Part shown: positions 27,145-34,971 of the stretch, in pieces
Layout of the letters: each line of letters begins with the position of its first letter
Position numbering within the stretch: position 1 is the first letter of the stretch
Source of the DNA: Lachnospiraceae bacterium
GTDB taxonomy: Bacteria > Bacillota > Clostridia > Lachnospirales > Lachnospiraceae
Direction: 5' to 3'
Assembly: GCA_910575835.1 (NCBI GenBank)
Contig: CAJTGB010000007.1
Span: forward strand, 113,674 to 177,673
DNA length: 64,000 bases
Notes under the pieces: model-generated
The model's database searches: none
What the model was told of the DNA's origin: nothing
Seen by the model: only the letters and a program-made list of their open reading frames with translations
Program-made: the position numbers and the translations under genes

Positions 27145-27638
27145 TAATCTACACTCTCCTTTTTCTTCATCTTCTCTGCAATCTGCTCCGCGACAATCTC
27201 CGGCACAAACCGGGAAATATCTCCGCCAAAAGCTGCCACTTCCTTTACCGTGCTGGAACTTAAGTAGGAATACTCAAGACTTGTCGTCAGGAATACCGTC
27301 TCTAACCCCGGTTCCAGCTTTTGATTCGTCTGAGCCATCTGCAGCTCATATTCAAAATCTGTGATCGCCCGCAGTCCCCGTATTACCAGATCCGCCTTCA
27401 GCTTCCGGGCAAAATCTACCAGCAGTCCCTCAAATGGAACGATCCTGACGTTCGGCATATCTTTTGTTATTTCCTCTAACATTCTAACACGTTCTTCTAC
27501 GGAAAACAACGGACTTTTTGCTTTATTGTTCAAGACTCCGACAATTAACTCGTCTACCTTTTTAGAGGACCTTGCGATCACATCCGCATGCCCGAATGTA
27601 ACCGGATCAAAACTTCCCGGATAAATCCCTCTCAGCAT
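27144..27638 (-). CDS. coaD: Phosphopantetheine adenylyltransferase
   Basis: 164 residues. The N-terminal [12 protein letters not shown] carries the T/HxGH motif of nucleotidyltransferases, and [12 protein letters not shown] and S-S-S-T-V-K-E-V-A follow, as in all CoaD. It adds AMP from ATP to 4'-phosphopantetheine, the penultimate step of coenzyme A synthesis. It overlaps the end of rsmD by 7 bp. Confidence 0.97.
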   Translation of the reverse strand: MLRGIYPGSFDPVTFGHADVIARSSKKVDELIVGVLNNKAKSPLFSVEERVRMLEEITKDMPNVRIVPFEGLLVDFARKLKADLVIRGLRAITDFEYELQMAQTNQKLEPGLETVFLTTSLEYSYLSSSTVKEVAAFGGDISRFVPEIVAEQIAEKMKKKESVD

Positions 27639-28201
27639 ATCCCTTTCCTCCCCGACGGTTCGATAAATACATGCTTGTTCGTCTTGTATATCTTATTCTT
27701 GATCACGGAGAAGCCAAGCTCCTCCACATAGTCAAATTCTGTGTCCTTAGCAGCCTCGACGATGATCACCCCGTCCTCCGCCAAGAGCCCCGACCCGGAC
27801 AGGTAAGACAGGACCTTGCGCTCTAACTCCTGCCTGTAAGGGGGATCCATATAGATATAGTCAAACTGCTTCTCTCCTTCCAGCTTATAGAGGGCTGTCA
27901 TAACGTCTGTCGACATCGTCATCCCCTTACGTTCCAGATGCGTGCGCGCAAGGTTGTCCCTTACGCATTGCATCGCCTTGGGGTTCTTCTCCACGAATAC
28001 GGCCTCCATCGCACCTCTGCTTAAAGCCTCGATCCCGATCCCGCCGCTCCCGGCAAACAGATCCAGAAATACGCAGTCATACAGGTACGGAGCAAGCATA
28101 TTAAACAGCGTCTCTTTAATGCGGTCCGTCGTCGGTCTTGTATCCATGCCGTCCAATGATCTAAGTTGTATCCTTCTTGCACTTCCTGCAATCACTCTCA
28201 T
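27632..28201 (-). CDS. rsmD: 16S rRNA (guanine966-N2)-methyltransferase
   Basis: 189 residues. The N-terminal R-V-I-A-G-S-A-R-R and [13 protein letters not shown] are signature segments, the SAM site is [10 protein letters not shown], and the catalytic motif is Y-M-D-P-P-Y. It methylates G966 of 16S rRNA in the assembling small subunit. The order rsmD-coaD is conserved across Firmicutes. Confidence 0.96.
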   Translation of the reverse strand: MRVIAGSARRIQLRSLDGMDTRPTTDRIKETLFNMLAPYLYDCVFLDLFAGSGGIGIEALSRGAMEAVFVEKNPKAMQCVRDNLARTHLERKGMTMSTDVMTALYKLEGEKQFDYIYMDPPYRQELERKVLSYLSGSGLLAEDGVIIVEAAKDTEFDYVEELGFSVIKNKIYKTNKHVFIEPSGRKGIC

Positions 28202-28222
28202 ACCAAAAACTCCTTATCAGCA

Positions 28223-29938
28223 TCACCTCTTAGCAACGGTTCCCAGACGGCGGTAACGGTTCAGACAGGCATAGATCTCCAGCTTCCTCGGCATCGCCAG
28301 ATTGCCCGGGAGGTAACTGCCGTCGCACATGGCGCCGAATCCCTGGGCGTCCATCCTATCGTACAGCTCTTCTACCGCCTGCCGAAGCGTCTTCCTTGCG
28401 TCGAACACATTCTCCTCCAGATGCTTCACAATATTGCCAAGAGCCGTAAGCTGCTCGCTGTCCATCAACTGTTCCACATATCTTAAGTCTATCGTCTCAT
28501 GATTCAGCATCACGCCGTCCCTTCCCAGGGTCTTAAGCTTCACCCGTCCCTTGCTCTTAAGCCCCGGATTGCTTCGTATCTTCCGGTCAAAGGAAGGCAT
28601 CCCGGGCCCTTCTTTGGGAAGTTCAAGCTGCGGATAATCCTTAGCCGCAGTCTTGGCGGGCCCGGTGATCTCCTTTGGCACATACCTGTCCATCTGTACG
28701 ACGGTATCCGCCACCTGGAAATACGCACCGGAGCTTCCCGCAACGATCACCGTCGATATCCCAAACTGTTCATAGAGCGCCCGCACCCGCTCGATAAACG
28801 GGGTGATCGGCTCCATATCCCTGTGGATGACCCGCTGCATCAATTCATCTCTTACCATGAAATTCGTCGCGCTGGTATCCTCATCGATCAGGAATACCCT
28901 GGCTCCCGCTTCCATACTCTCCACCACATTGGCAGCCTGGGATGTGCTCCCGCTCGCGTCCTCTGTATCGAAGGCCGCCGTATCCTTCCCGTTAGGCAGG
29001 TCGTTGATGAACATAGAGATATCCGTATGCCGGATACTCCTTCCGTCCTCCGCGCGGATCTTCATGGCCGCGGCGTCTGTTACCACATACTCTCTTCCGT
29101 CTCCGGCGATATGGGGATACACTCCCGTCTCCAACGCCTTCAAAAGAGTGGATTTGCCGTGATAGCCGCCGCCAACGATCAGGGTTACGCCCTTGGGTAT
29201 TCCCATTCCGCTGATCTTCCCCTTATACGGAAGCTCCATAGTAACCTCCATGGACTTCGGGGAGGCAAATGGTACGGCGCCCTTCATAGGACGCTGGGAT
29301 ACGCCGGATTCCCTCGGCAGCACCGCGCCGTTAGCCACGAACGCCACAAGTCCCATCGCCTCTAACTGTTCTCTGATATATACCTGATCCTCCGAGAGCT
29401 CCATGACCTTACGGATTCTTACTTTATCAAGCCGCCCGTAATACAGCGCGCGTTCCACACAGGAAGGCAGGAAATCATACAGGATCTTCTTAAGCTCTCC
29501 TGCATTGATCGTCCGCCCGTTCGCGGGAAATCCAACCTCGAATCTCACCGTCACGTCGCCCGAGCCGGGATTGATCCCGCAAGCCGTCCTCTCTAAGATC
29601 TCCTGCGAGCATCTGGTTACACTGATGATCCCGCTCTTGCCCGATCCCTTCGCCTGAAACGTATACTGCTGGATCTGATTCCAGAAGTTACGGGTCAGTT
29701 CATCCTGAAGCGCGATCCGCTTATGCTTCTGATCATAAAGCTCCTTCGGGAAACCGGCCGTTCTGCCCGGAACGCGGACGCTTAATTTGGAAGGAGCGGC
29801 AAACGGGTCCCCCTGCACGTGGTCAATGGACAGGACATATTTCCCAAACTGATATACGCCCCTGGTATCTTTGTAAGCCGGATATCCCCTGTGGTCGATC
29901 CGGTCTAATAACTGTCTTAAATCTTCTGATGTCTTCAT
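28223..29938 (-). CDS. ABC-class ATPase of the COG3044 type
   Basis: 571 residues. The central domain has an altered Walker A, V-G-G-G-Y-H-G-K-S-T-L-L-K-A, then a segment like T-D-I-S-M-F-I-N-D-L-P, S-G-S-T-S-Q-A-A-N in place of an ABC signature, and F-L-I-D-E-D-T-S-A-T-N-F-M as Walker B. This matches predicted ABC-class ATPases with no transport domain, whose role is unknown; membrane segments are absent. The N- and C-terminal domains are not recognised. The ATG at 29938 has GGGAG upstream at 8 bp; a GTG three codons earlier is less likely. It starts a minus-strand run leading to rsmD. Confidence 0.87.
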   Translation of the reverse strand: MKTSEDLRQLLDRIDHRGYPAYKDTRGVYQFGKYVLSIDHVQGDPFAAPSKLSVRVPGRTAGFPKELYDQKHKRIALQDELTRNFWNQIQQYTFQAKGSGKSGIISVTRCSQEILERTACGINPGSGDVTVRFEVGFPANGRTINAGELKKILYDFLPSCVERALYYGRLDKVRIRKVMELSEDQVYIREQLEAMGLVAFVANGAVLPRESGVSQRPMKGAVPFASPKSMEVTMELPYKGKISGMGIPKGVTLIVGGGYHGKSTLLKALETGVYPHIAGDGREYVVTDAAAMKIRAEDGRSIRHTDISMFINDLPNGKDTAAFDTEDASGSTSQAANVVESMEAGARVFLIDEDTSATNFMVRDELMQRVIHRDMEPITPFIERVRALYEQFGISTVIVAGSSGAYFQVADTVVQMDRYVPKEITGPAKTAAKDYPQLELPKEGPGMPSFDRKIRSNPGLKSKGRVKLKTLGRDGVMLNHETIDLRYVEQLMDSEQLTALGNIVKHLEENVFDARKTLRQAVEELYDRMDAQGFGAMCDGSYLPGNLAMPRKLEIYACLNRYRRLGTVAKR

Positions 29939-30026
29939 ATCCGTCACTCCCTAATTTATTCCCGCGAAGCAGCGGGCCGAAAAGCCGTTCCTGCACGGAT
30001 ATCCGGCCGCCGCGGGGTAATTGACT

Positions 30027-30563
30027 CTATAATGCTACGATCCTTGCCCTGTGGTGGATCGCCGGAAGGAACTTATTCAGCAGATCCTTCGTCCTGAACT
30101 TCAAATGGCTGGTGTTGATCCCCGGGTTGCATCCGAACCATTCCGCCTTCGCGACCTCCTCGTCTACGATCACCTGCACATAGTCGTCTTCGTCCGTAAG
30201 AAGCCCCGCCACACTGGCAGAACCAGGCGTTGTCCCCAGATGCTCCATCATCTTCTCCGGCGGTGCAAAAGACATGTGGGACACTCCTAACTTCTTGCTG
30301 AACGCCGCAGTATCAAAAGCCTTATCGGCAGGCATGACAAGCAAGAAGAAGGTGGTCTTCTTCTGGTTGCACAAGAAGACGTTCTTGCGGATCTCCGTAC
30401 CGATAGCCTCATCAACAGCCGCGCACTCTTCCATGGACGCGGCGGGATCGTTGTCCACCTGCTCATAAGGTATCTTAAGCTTATCCAGCATTTCATACAT
30501 CTTCCTCTCCAAAGGCATCCTCTCGTCAGTCGGCGCCGACGTCCTGATCTCACTGATATACAT
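30027..30563 (-). CDS. Free-standing prolyl-tRNA editing (YbaK/ProX) protein
   Basis: 178 residues. The YbaK fold is seen in K-N-V-F-L-C-N-Q-K-K, a Lys known from the family, and G-T-T-P-G-S-A-S-V-A-G-L-L, the substrate-binding loop. F-G-C-N-P-G-I-N-T follows. It belongs with ProX/ProXp-ala proteins that hydrolyse Ala-tRNA(Pro) or similar mischarged tRNAs, acting in trans to prolyl-tRNA synthetase. Other YbaK-fold proteins clear Cys-tRNA(Pro), so the substrate is not certain. The ATG at 30563 has GGAGG 8 bp upstream. It stands alone, divergent from the DUF1538 gene. Confidence 0.9.
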   Translation of the reverse strand: MYISEIRTSAPTDERMPLERKMYEMLDKLKIPYEQVDNDPAASMEECAAVDEAIGTEIRKNVFLCNQKKTTFFLLVMPADKAFDTAAFSKKLGVSHMSFAPPEKMMEHLGTTPGSASVAGLLTDEDDYVQVIVDEEVAKAEWFGCNPGINTSHLKFRTKDLLNKFLPAIHHRARIVAL

Positions 30564-30649
30564 CTCTTCATCCTCCATATATTATCATACTATTTTATCC
30601 ATACGCTTTCGGAATATTATACCGAATTCATGAATGCTTTGCAAGTCCG

Positions 30650-30675
30650 TTAAGAAACCGTTAAATCTTTCTTAA
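30650..30675. repeat. 8-bp inverted repeat in divergent intergenic region
   Basis: TTAAGAAA and TTTCTTAA, 10 bp apart, about 90 bp before the DUF1538 start codon. It could be an operator for the plus-strand genes. The repeat is AT-rich and unsupported by a regulator gene nearby. Confidence 0.35.
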
Positions 30676-30764
30676 TATATTGTGTTTTCCGTCTCTGGTA
30701 TGCTACAGTATATAGTAAGTTCTATAGTAAATCTGCTTAATTACCGGAAAGGATCATCCGTTTC

Positions 30765-32303
30765 ATGAATTTTTACCAGACAAAATTTGCCGAAAAATTA
30801 GAAGAAGCGTTAAAGGCGGTACTCCCCATCATAGGGCTTGTACTGCTGCTGAGTTTTACCATCGCGCCGATCCCGCCGAGCATCCTTTTGTTATTTCTGT
30901 TCGGCGCGGTTCTCCTCGTGATCGGTATGATGTTCTTCACGCTGGGCGCGGAGCTTGCTATGACTCCCATGGGTGAAAAGGTCGGCACTAAGATGGCCAA
31001 CTCCATGAAGCTTCAGGTCGTTTTGTTCCTGTGCTTCCTCTTAGGATGCCTGATCACGATCTCTGAGCCTGATCTGCAGGTGCTTGCCGAACAGGTGCCG
31101 TCCATACCGAACTATATCCTGATCCTTGCTGTCGCGTTCGGCGTCGGCTTCTTTCTCGTCGTCGCAATGATGCGAATGCTCTTTTCAAGATCATTGCCGT
31201 CTCTGCTGATCATATGCTACATTATCGTATTTATATTAGCCTTTTTTGTTCCTAAGGATTTCCTTGCTGTCGCGTTCGACTCCGGCGGCGTCACCACAGG
31301 ACCCATGACGGTGCCTTTTATAATGTCTATGGGTGTCGGCTTTGCCGCGGTGCGAAGCGACAAACACGCCGAAGTCGACAGCTTCGGCCTGGTCGCGCTC
31401 TGTTCCATCGGACCTATCCTTGCGGTGCTGCTCCTTGGGCTTTTGTACGATCCGGGAGACGCCGTATATACGCCTTCTAAGATCCCTGTACTTCAGGACT
31501 CCGTGGAATTATGGCAGCATTTTGCCTCGGGCTTCCCGGAATATATGAGGGAGATCATGATATCCCTTCTTCCGATCGCCCTGTTCTTCGCGGCGTTCCA
31601 GATATTCTCACTGAAGCTTAAGAAAAAGACGCTGCTGAAGATCATCATCGGTATTGCCTATACTTATGTAGGGCTGGTATTGTTCCTGACCGGGGTAAAC
31701 GTAGGCTTCATGCCTGCCGGCAATCATCTGGGACAGACTATCGCAGCCCTGCCCTGCCGCTGGATCCTGATACCTATCGGAATGATCATCGGATATTTTA
31801 TCGTCAAGGCGGAGCCTGCCGTCTACGTGCTGATGGAGCAGGTAGAGGAGATCACCTCCGGCGCGATCTCCGGCCGCTCTATGGGAGTCAGCCTCTCCCT
31901 CGGCGTCGCAGTCTCGATCGGACTTGCCATGACCCGCGTACTGACAGGCGCGTCTATCTTCTGGTTCATCCTGCCAGGATACGTGATCGCGATCTGCCTG
32001 TCCTTCTTCGTGCCGAAGATATTTACCGCCATCGCCTTCGACTCCGGCGGCGTCGCCTCAGGCCCCATGACCGCGACGTTTCTTCTGCCTTTTGCGATGG
32101 GCGCGTGTCAGGCGATCGGCGGAGATATCGTCAGGGACGCATTCGGGATCGTCGCCATGGTAGCCATGACTCCGCTGATCGCGATCCAGATACAGGGCGC
32201 AGTATACAAACTGCGGTCCGGGAAGCAGGAAGCGGCAGAACCGGAGACAATCTCTGTCTCCTATCTTGATATCCTGACAGAAGATGATATTATAGAGTTA
32301 TAG
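30765..32303 (+). CDS. DUF1538 family integral membrane protein
   Basis: 512 residues with about 14 membrane segments. The motif A-F-D-S-G-G-V occurs twice, each time followed two residues later by G-P-M-T (near residues 170 and 425), showing an internal duplication of one DUF1538 unit. Such paired, repeated motifs suggest a two-fold transporter or channel. The function is unknown. It is followed 34 bp later by a tandem PII-like gene, which points to regulation by nitrogen or energy status. GGAAAGGATC precedes the ATG. Confidence 0.88.
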   Translation: MNFYQTKFAEKLEEALKAVLPIIGLVLLLSFTIAPIPPSILLLFLFGAVLLVIGMMFFTLGAELAMTPMGEKVGTKMANSMKLQVVLFLCFLLGCLITISEPDLQVLAEQVPSIPNYILILAVAFGVGFFLVVAMMRMLFSRSLPSLLIICYIIVFILAFFVPKDFLAVAFDSGGVTTGPMTVPFIMSMGVGFAAVRSDKHAEVDSFGLVALCSIGPILAVLLLGLLYDPGDAVYTPSKIPVLQDSVELWQHFASGFPEYMREIMISLLPIALFFAAFQIFSLKLKKKTLLKIIIGIAYTYVGLVLFLTGVNVGFMPAGNHLGQTIAALPCRWILIPIGMIIGYFIVKAEPAVYVLMEQVEEITSGAISGRSMGVSLSLGVAVSIGLAMTRVLTGASIFWFILPGYVIAICLSFFVPKIFTAIAFDSGGVASGPMTATFLLPFAMGACQAIGGDIVRDAFGIVAMVAMTPLIAIQIQGAVYKLRSGKQEAAEPETISVSYLDILTEDDIIEL

Positions 32304-32337
32304 GATCATTAATACGAACAACAGGGGGAATCATGAA

Positions 32338-33027
32338 ATGAATGCAGTCTACATGCTGGGTATCATCACCAACAGAGGGATGCGGGATAAGTTCATACAA
32401 TTTTTCAAACTGCATAATATCCATGTGACGCTTACAGTCCTTGGCGAAGGCACCGCGAACAGCGCGATCCTCGACTATCTGGGGATGGAAGCGACCGGCA
32501 AGACCCTGTATTTTGCTTTTGTCACCTGGGATACCTGGAAGCTTCTGAAGAAAGATCTGTATACCCAGGTCAAGATCGACATCCCCGGCAGAGGAATCGC
32601 TTTTCTCATACCGCTCAGTAGCGTGGGCGGCAAGAAGAAGCTCCAGTATATAACCGCCGGCCAGGAATTGTCTATAGAGGAGGAAAGCGCGTTGAAGAAC
32701 ACAGATTATGAACTCTTGATCACCATTGCAAACGCAGGACATATTGAGACCATCATGGATGCGGCCAGACATGCAGACGCGCCGGGCGGCACCGTGATCC
32801 ACGCGAAAGGGACCGGGGCCGAACATGCCAGACGGTTTCTTGGTATCTCTCTTGCAGAGGAAAAAGAGATGGTATTCATCGTTGTACGCACACAGCAGAA
32901 GAACGCCATCATGAAAGCGATCATGGAACAGGCGGGAACCGCAAGCCCCGCGGGGGGAATCATCTTCTCTCTTCCGGTCACCAGCACCGCAGGGCTTCGG
33001 ATGTTAGAAGAGGAGGTCTTACAGTGA
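32338..33027 (+). CDS. Tandem PII-like regulatory protein
   Basis: 229 residues that read as two GlnB-like ferredoxin folds, roughly 1-105 and 110-229. Each has a strand-loop pattern, and G-I-I-T-N-R-G recurs in weaker form as I-T-I-A-N-A-G. The second unit ends in I-V-V-R-T-Q-Q-K, like the T-loop-flanking strands of PII proteins. Canonical uridylylation Tyr and the strict ATP-binding residues are not obvious. Linked to the DUF1538 gene it is probably a sensor that binds to, or controls, that membrane protein. It overlaps maf by 4 bp. Confidence 0.72.
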   Translation: MNAVYMLGIITNRGMRDKFIQFFKLHNIHVTLTVLGEGTANSAILDYLGMEATGKTLYFAFVTWDTWKLLKKDLYTQVKIDIPGRGIAFLIPLSSVGGKKKLQYITAGQELSIEEESALKNTDYELLITIANAGHIETIMDAARHADAPGGTVIHAKGTGAEHARRFLGISLAEEKEMVFIVVRTQQKNAIMKAIMEQAGTASPAGGIIFSLPVTSTAGLRMLEEEVLQ

Positions 33028-33614
33028 GATATATACTTGCGTCATCTTCTCCGAGAAGAAGAGAAATACTGGAACGGGCGGGATTCACATTCGATGTTAT
33101 CCCCTCGTCTGTTGAAGAGAACACCGACAAAACGAAGCCTTCCGAGATCGTGACGGAACTGGCCGCCATGAAAGCGGAGGATGTGTTTCGCCGCTGCAGA
33201 CAGGAAGACTGCGTCGTGATCGGTGCGGATACCATCGTCGTATACCGGGATGAGATCTTGGGGAAACCCGCTGACAAGGCGGAGGCCTACGACATGCTGT
33301 CGATGCTTGCAGACCGGACGCATCAGGTCTACACCGGCGTATCGCTCGTCATCTCCAAAAAGGGACGGGTACATACACGGACCTTCTGTGAATCAACAGA
33401 CGTCACCTTCTGCCCTATCTGCAAAGAAGACCTGCGCGCTTATGTCGAGACCGGAGATCCCCTTGACAAGGCGGGCGCTTACGGGATACAAGGCCCCTTT
33501 GCCATCCATGTAAAATGTATCAGCGGAGATTATCACAACGTAGTCGGCCTTCCGATCTGCCGGCTCTATCAGGAATTGCTTACAGAATATGCATCCCCCT
33601 TATCCGAGCGGTAA
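33024..33614 (+). CDS. maf: Maf-type nucleoside triphosphate pyrophosphatase
   Basis: 196 residues. The N-terminal L-A-S-S-S-P-R-R-R-E-I-L is the Maf nucleotide-binding loop, and G-A-D-T-I-V and G-K-P-A-D-K-A-E-A follow as usual. Family members hydrolyse dTTP, UTP or modified nucleotides to monophosphates, cleaning the pool and affecting septation. The start overlaps the PII-like gene by 4 bp (ATGA type), so translation is likely coupled. The 3' end overlaps the convergent gene by 46 bp. Confidence 0.96.
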   Translation: MRYILASSSPRRREILERAGFTFDVIPSSVEENTDKTKPSEIVTELAAMKAEDVFRRCRQEDCVVIGADTIVVYRDEILGKPADKAEAYDMLSMLADRTHQVYTGVSLVISKKGRVHTRTFCESTDVTFCPICKEDLRAYVETGDPLDKAGAYGIQGPFAIHVKCISGDYHNVVGLPICRLYQELLTEYASPLSER

Positions 33615-34402
33615 CGATAACGATTTTTCAGAGCTTTCAGAGCCTTTGCAGTCTTGCAGGGGCTCTTCCATTCTCTGCCGATCAGCCGCCTAAGTTCCGG
33701 ATCATAGAGCTTCGGCGGCTGAATATCCAGCCTCTCATGTACCTTATCATTCCTGGATGCATAGTTAAATGATTCCGTATCCATGATCTGTCTCTGCGCC
33801 GCCTCCCACGCCGAACTGTCCCGGTACTTCTTCCTGTAATATCCGATATCGCTGATGATACGGCCATGCTCATCCTCATCCAATACATTCCACTGGCTTA
33901 CAAAGGCTTCGTCCCGGCCGATGATAAACTCCGAATGGAAATCCGGGGTCAGCCGTTTCTTGTTCTCATGCCCTCTTTGATATTCGCGGTAGGATGAACC
34001 CGCCGGATACTTGTTATGGTATCTTGCCGGTTCTCTTAAAAGCTTCTTCCCGCCAAGTCCTCCCTGCCCGGCCGAAGCCTGCACATAAGACTTAAGCGCA
34101 TCCTCGTCGGTCATTCCCTCTCTCTTAAAATATCTCCGAATATACGCGATATTATGCCGGTCAATATACATCCGAAACTGATGGATCATCCGCCCTTCGG
34201 TATCGCCTAATCCACACAGGCCCGTCTCGCCGTACGCTTTTTCCACACACTTCGCAAACTCCTGAAATATCCTTCCGTGAGGTGCGATTCTTGCTCCCAC
34301 GCAGAATCCTCTCCTAAGCTGGAGCATTCCGTTTTCATCAATATAACCGCCCATCCCCCGGATCACGTCCAGGATACCGGCGGTTCCTTCCTGCTTAGAC
34401 AT
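33569..34402 (-). CDS. Conserved protein of unknown function (possibly DUF3114)
   Basis: 277 residues, soluble, no signal or membrane segment. Recognisable block: M-I-H-Q-F-R-M-Y-I-D-R-H-N-I-A-Y, then R-R-Y-F-K-R-E-G-M-T-D-E-D-A and Y-Y-R-K-K-Y-R. It is rich in Arg, Tyr and His. The family may be DUF3114, but I could not confirm it. No catalytic motif is evident. The gene ends inside maf (46-bp convergent overlap) and starts from a lone upstream region with repeated TAGTAGT/ACTACTA boxes. Confidence 0.6.
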   Translation of the reverse strand: MSKQEGTAGILDVIRGMGGYIDENGMLQLRRGFCVGARIAPHGRIFQEFAKCVEKAYGETGLCGLGDTEGRMIHQFRMYIDRHNIAYIRRYFKREGMTDEDALKSYVQASAGQGGLGGKKLLREPARYHNKYPAGSSYREYQRGHENKKRLTPDFHSEFIIGRDEAFVSQWNVLDEDEHGRIISDIGYYRKKYRDSSAWEAAQRQIMDTESFNYASRNDKVHERLDIQPPKLYDPELRRLIGREWKSPCKTAKALKALKNRYRYRSDKGDAYSVSNS

Positions 34403-34487
34403 CCTAAAAACTCCTTTACTGCTGCTCTTTTGCCTGTTTTACTATATTCAGCATAGGGCCTGCAAGTGTATAGTGTTATTTTTAAGA

Positions 34488-34568
34488 ACTACTATTCTCC
34501 CACTTTTTCCAATATTTGCAACTGTTAAAAATCTTATCCTAATTAGTAGTATCTATTAGAACTACTAT
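34488..34568. repeat. Three copies of ACTACTA/TAGTAGT
   Basis: ACTACTA at 34488-34494, its complement TAGTAGT at 34544-34550, and ACTACTA at 34562-34568. The last two form a 7-bp inverted repeat. They lie 85-165 bp upstream of the minus-strand gene starting at 34402 and past the rpsU stop. They could be operator half-sites or chance in AT-rich DNA. Confidence 0.4.
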
Positions 34569-34589
34569 ATATTGAGCCTAAAAATAGAG

Positions 34590-34604
34590 TGCCTCTCAGG
34601 CACC
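34590..34604 (-). terminator. Terminator after rpsU
   Basis: A 6-bp G+C stem (GTGCCT/AGGCAC, loop of 3), extended by weaker pairs, followed on the minus strand by UAUUUUUA. It is 22 bp past the rpsU stop. Confidence 0.75.
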
Positions 34605-34625
34605 CTATCCGTTGCACATACATTA

Positions 34626-34802
34626 TTAGTTATACTTACGTTTTCTAGCTGCTTCAGACTTCTTCTTACGTCTCACGCTCGGCTTCTCGTAGTGCTCTCT
34701 CTTACGAATCTCCTGCTGGATACCAGCCTTCGCACAGTTTCTTTTGAATCTGCGTAAAGCGCTATCTAACGTCTCGTTTTCTTTAACGATTACATTTGAC
34801 AT
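34626..34802 (-). CDS. rpsU: Ribosomal protein bS21
   Basis: 58 residues: [19 protein letters not shown], then the Lys/Arg-rich tail, the full length of bS21. It helps the small subunit engage mRNA. The frame extends 23 codons upstream, but the ATG at 34802 gives the family N-terminus with AGGTG 7 bp in front. The gene has its own promoter and terminator. In many Firmicutes it sits beside yqeY; no such gene is seen here. Confidence 0.96.
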   Translation of the reverse strand: MSNVIVKENETLDSALRRFKRNCAKAGIQQEIRKREHYEKPSVRRKKKSEAARKRKYN

Positions 34803-34879
34803 AGTCTCACACCTAACCTCCCTCCAGCCTATATTGTGCATTATACGACTGTTCGGGTATTTTTCTTGCACTACATAAG

Positions 34880-34907
34880 ATTATAACACATATTTCCATT
34901 ACGTCAA
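34880..34907 (-). promoter_or_regulatory. Extended -10 promoter of rpsU
   Basis: TTGACG (34902-34907), 16 bp, then TGTTATAAT with the -10 hexamer TATAAT at 34880-34885. The TG dinucleotide makes it an extended -10 promoter. Transcription would begin about 70 bp before the rpsU ATG, fitting a highly expressed ribosomal gene. Confidence 0.85.
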
Positions 34908-34971
34908 TATTTTTTTCAGCATATCTTTGATAAATTTATAACTGCTGCTGTAGTTCAGACAGGCTGCCTAA

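Noticed and set aside
28499..29365. 288-codon plus-strand frame across the COG3044 ATPase gene
   Set aside because: Antisense shadow with His/Arg-rich product; the minus-strand gene has clear nucleotide-binding motifs.
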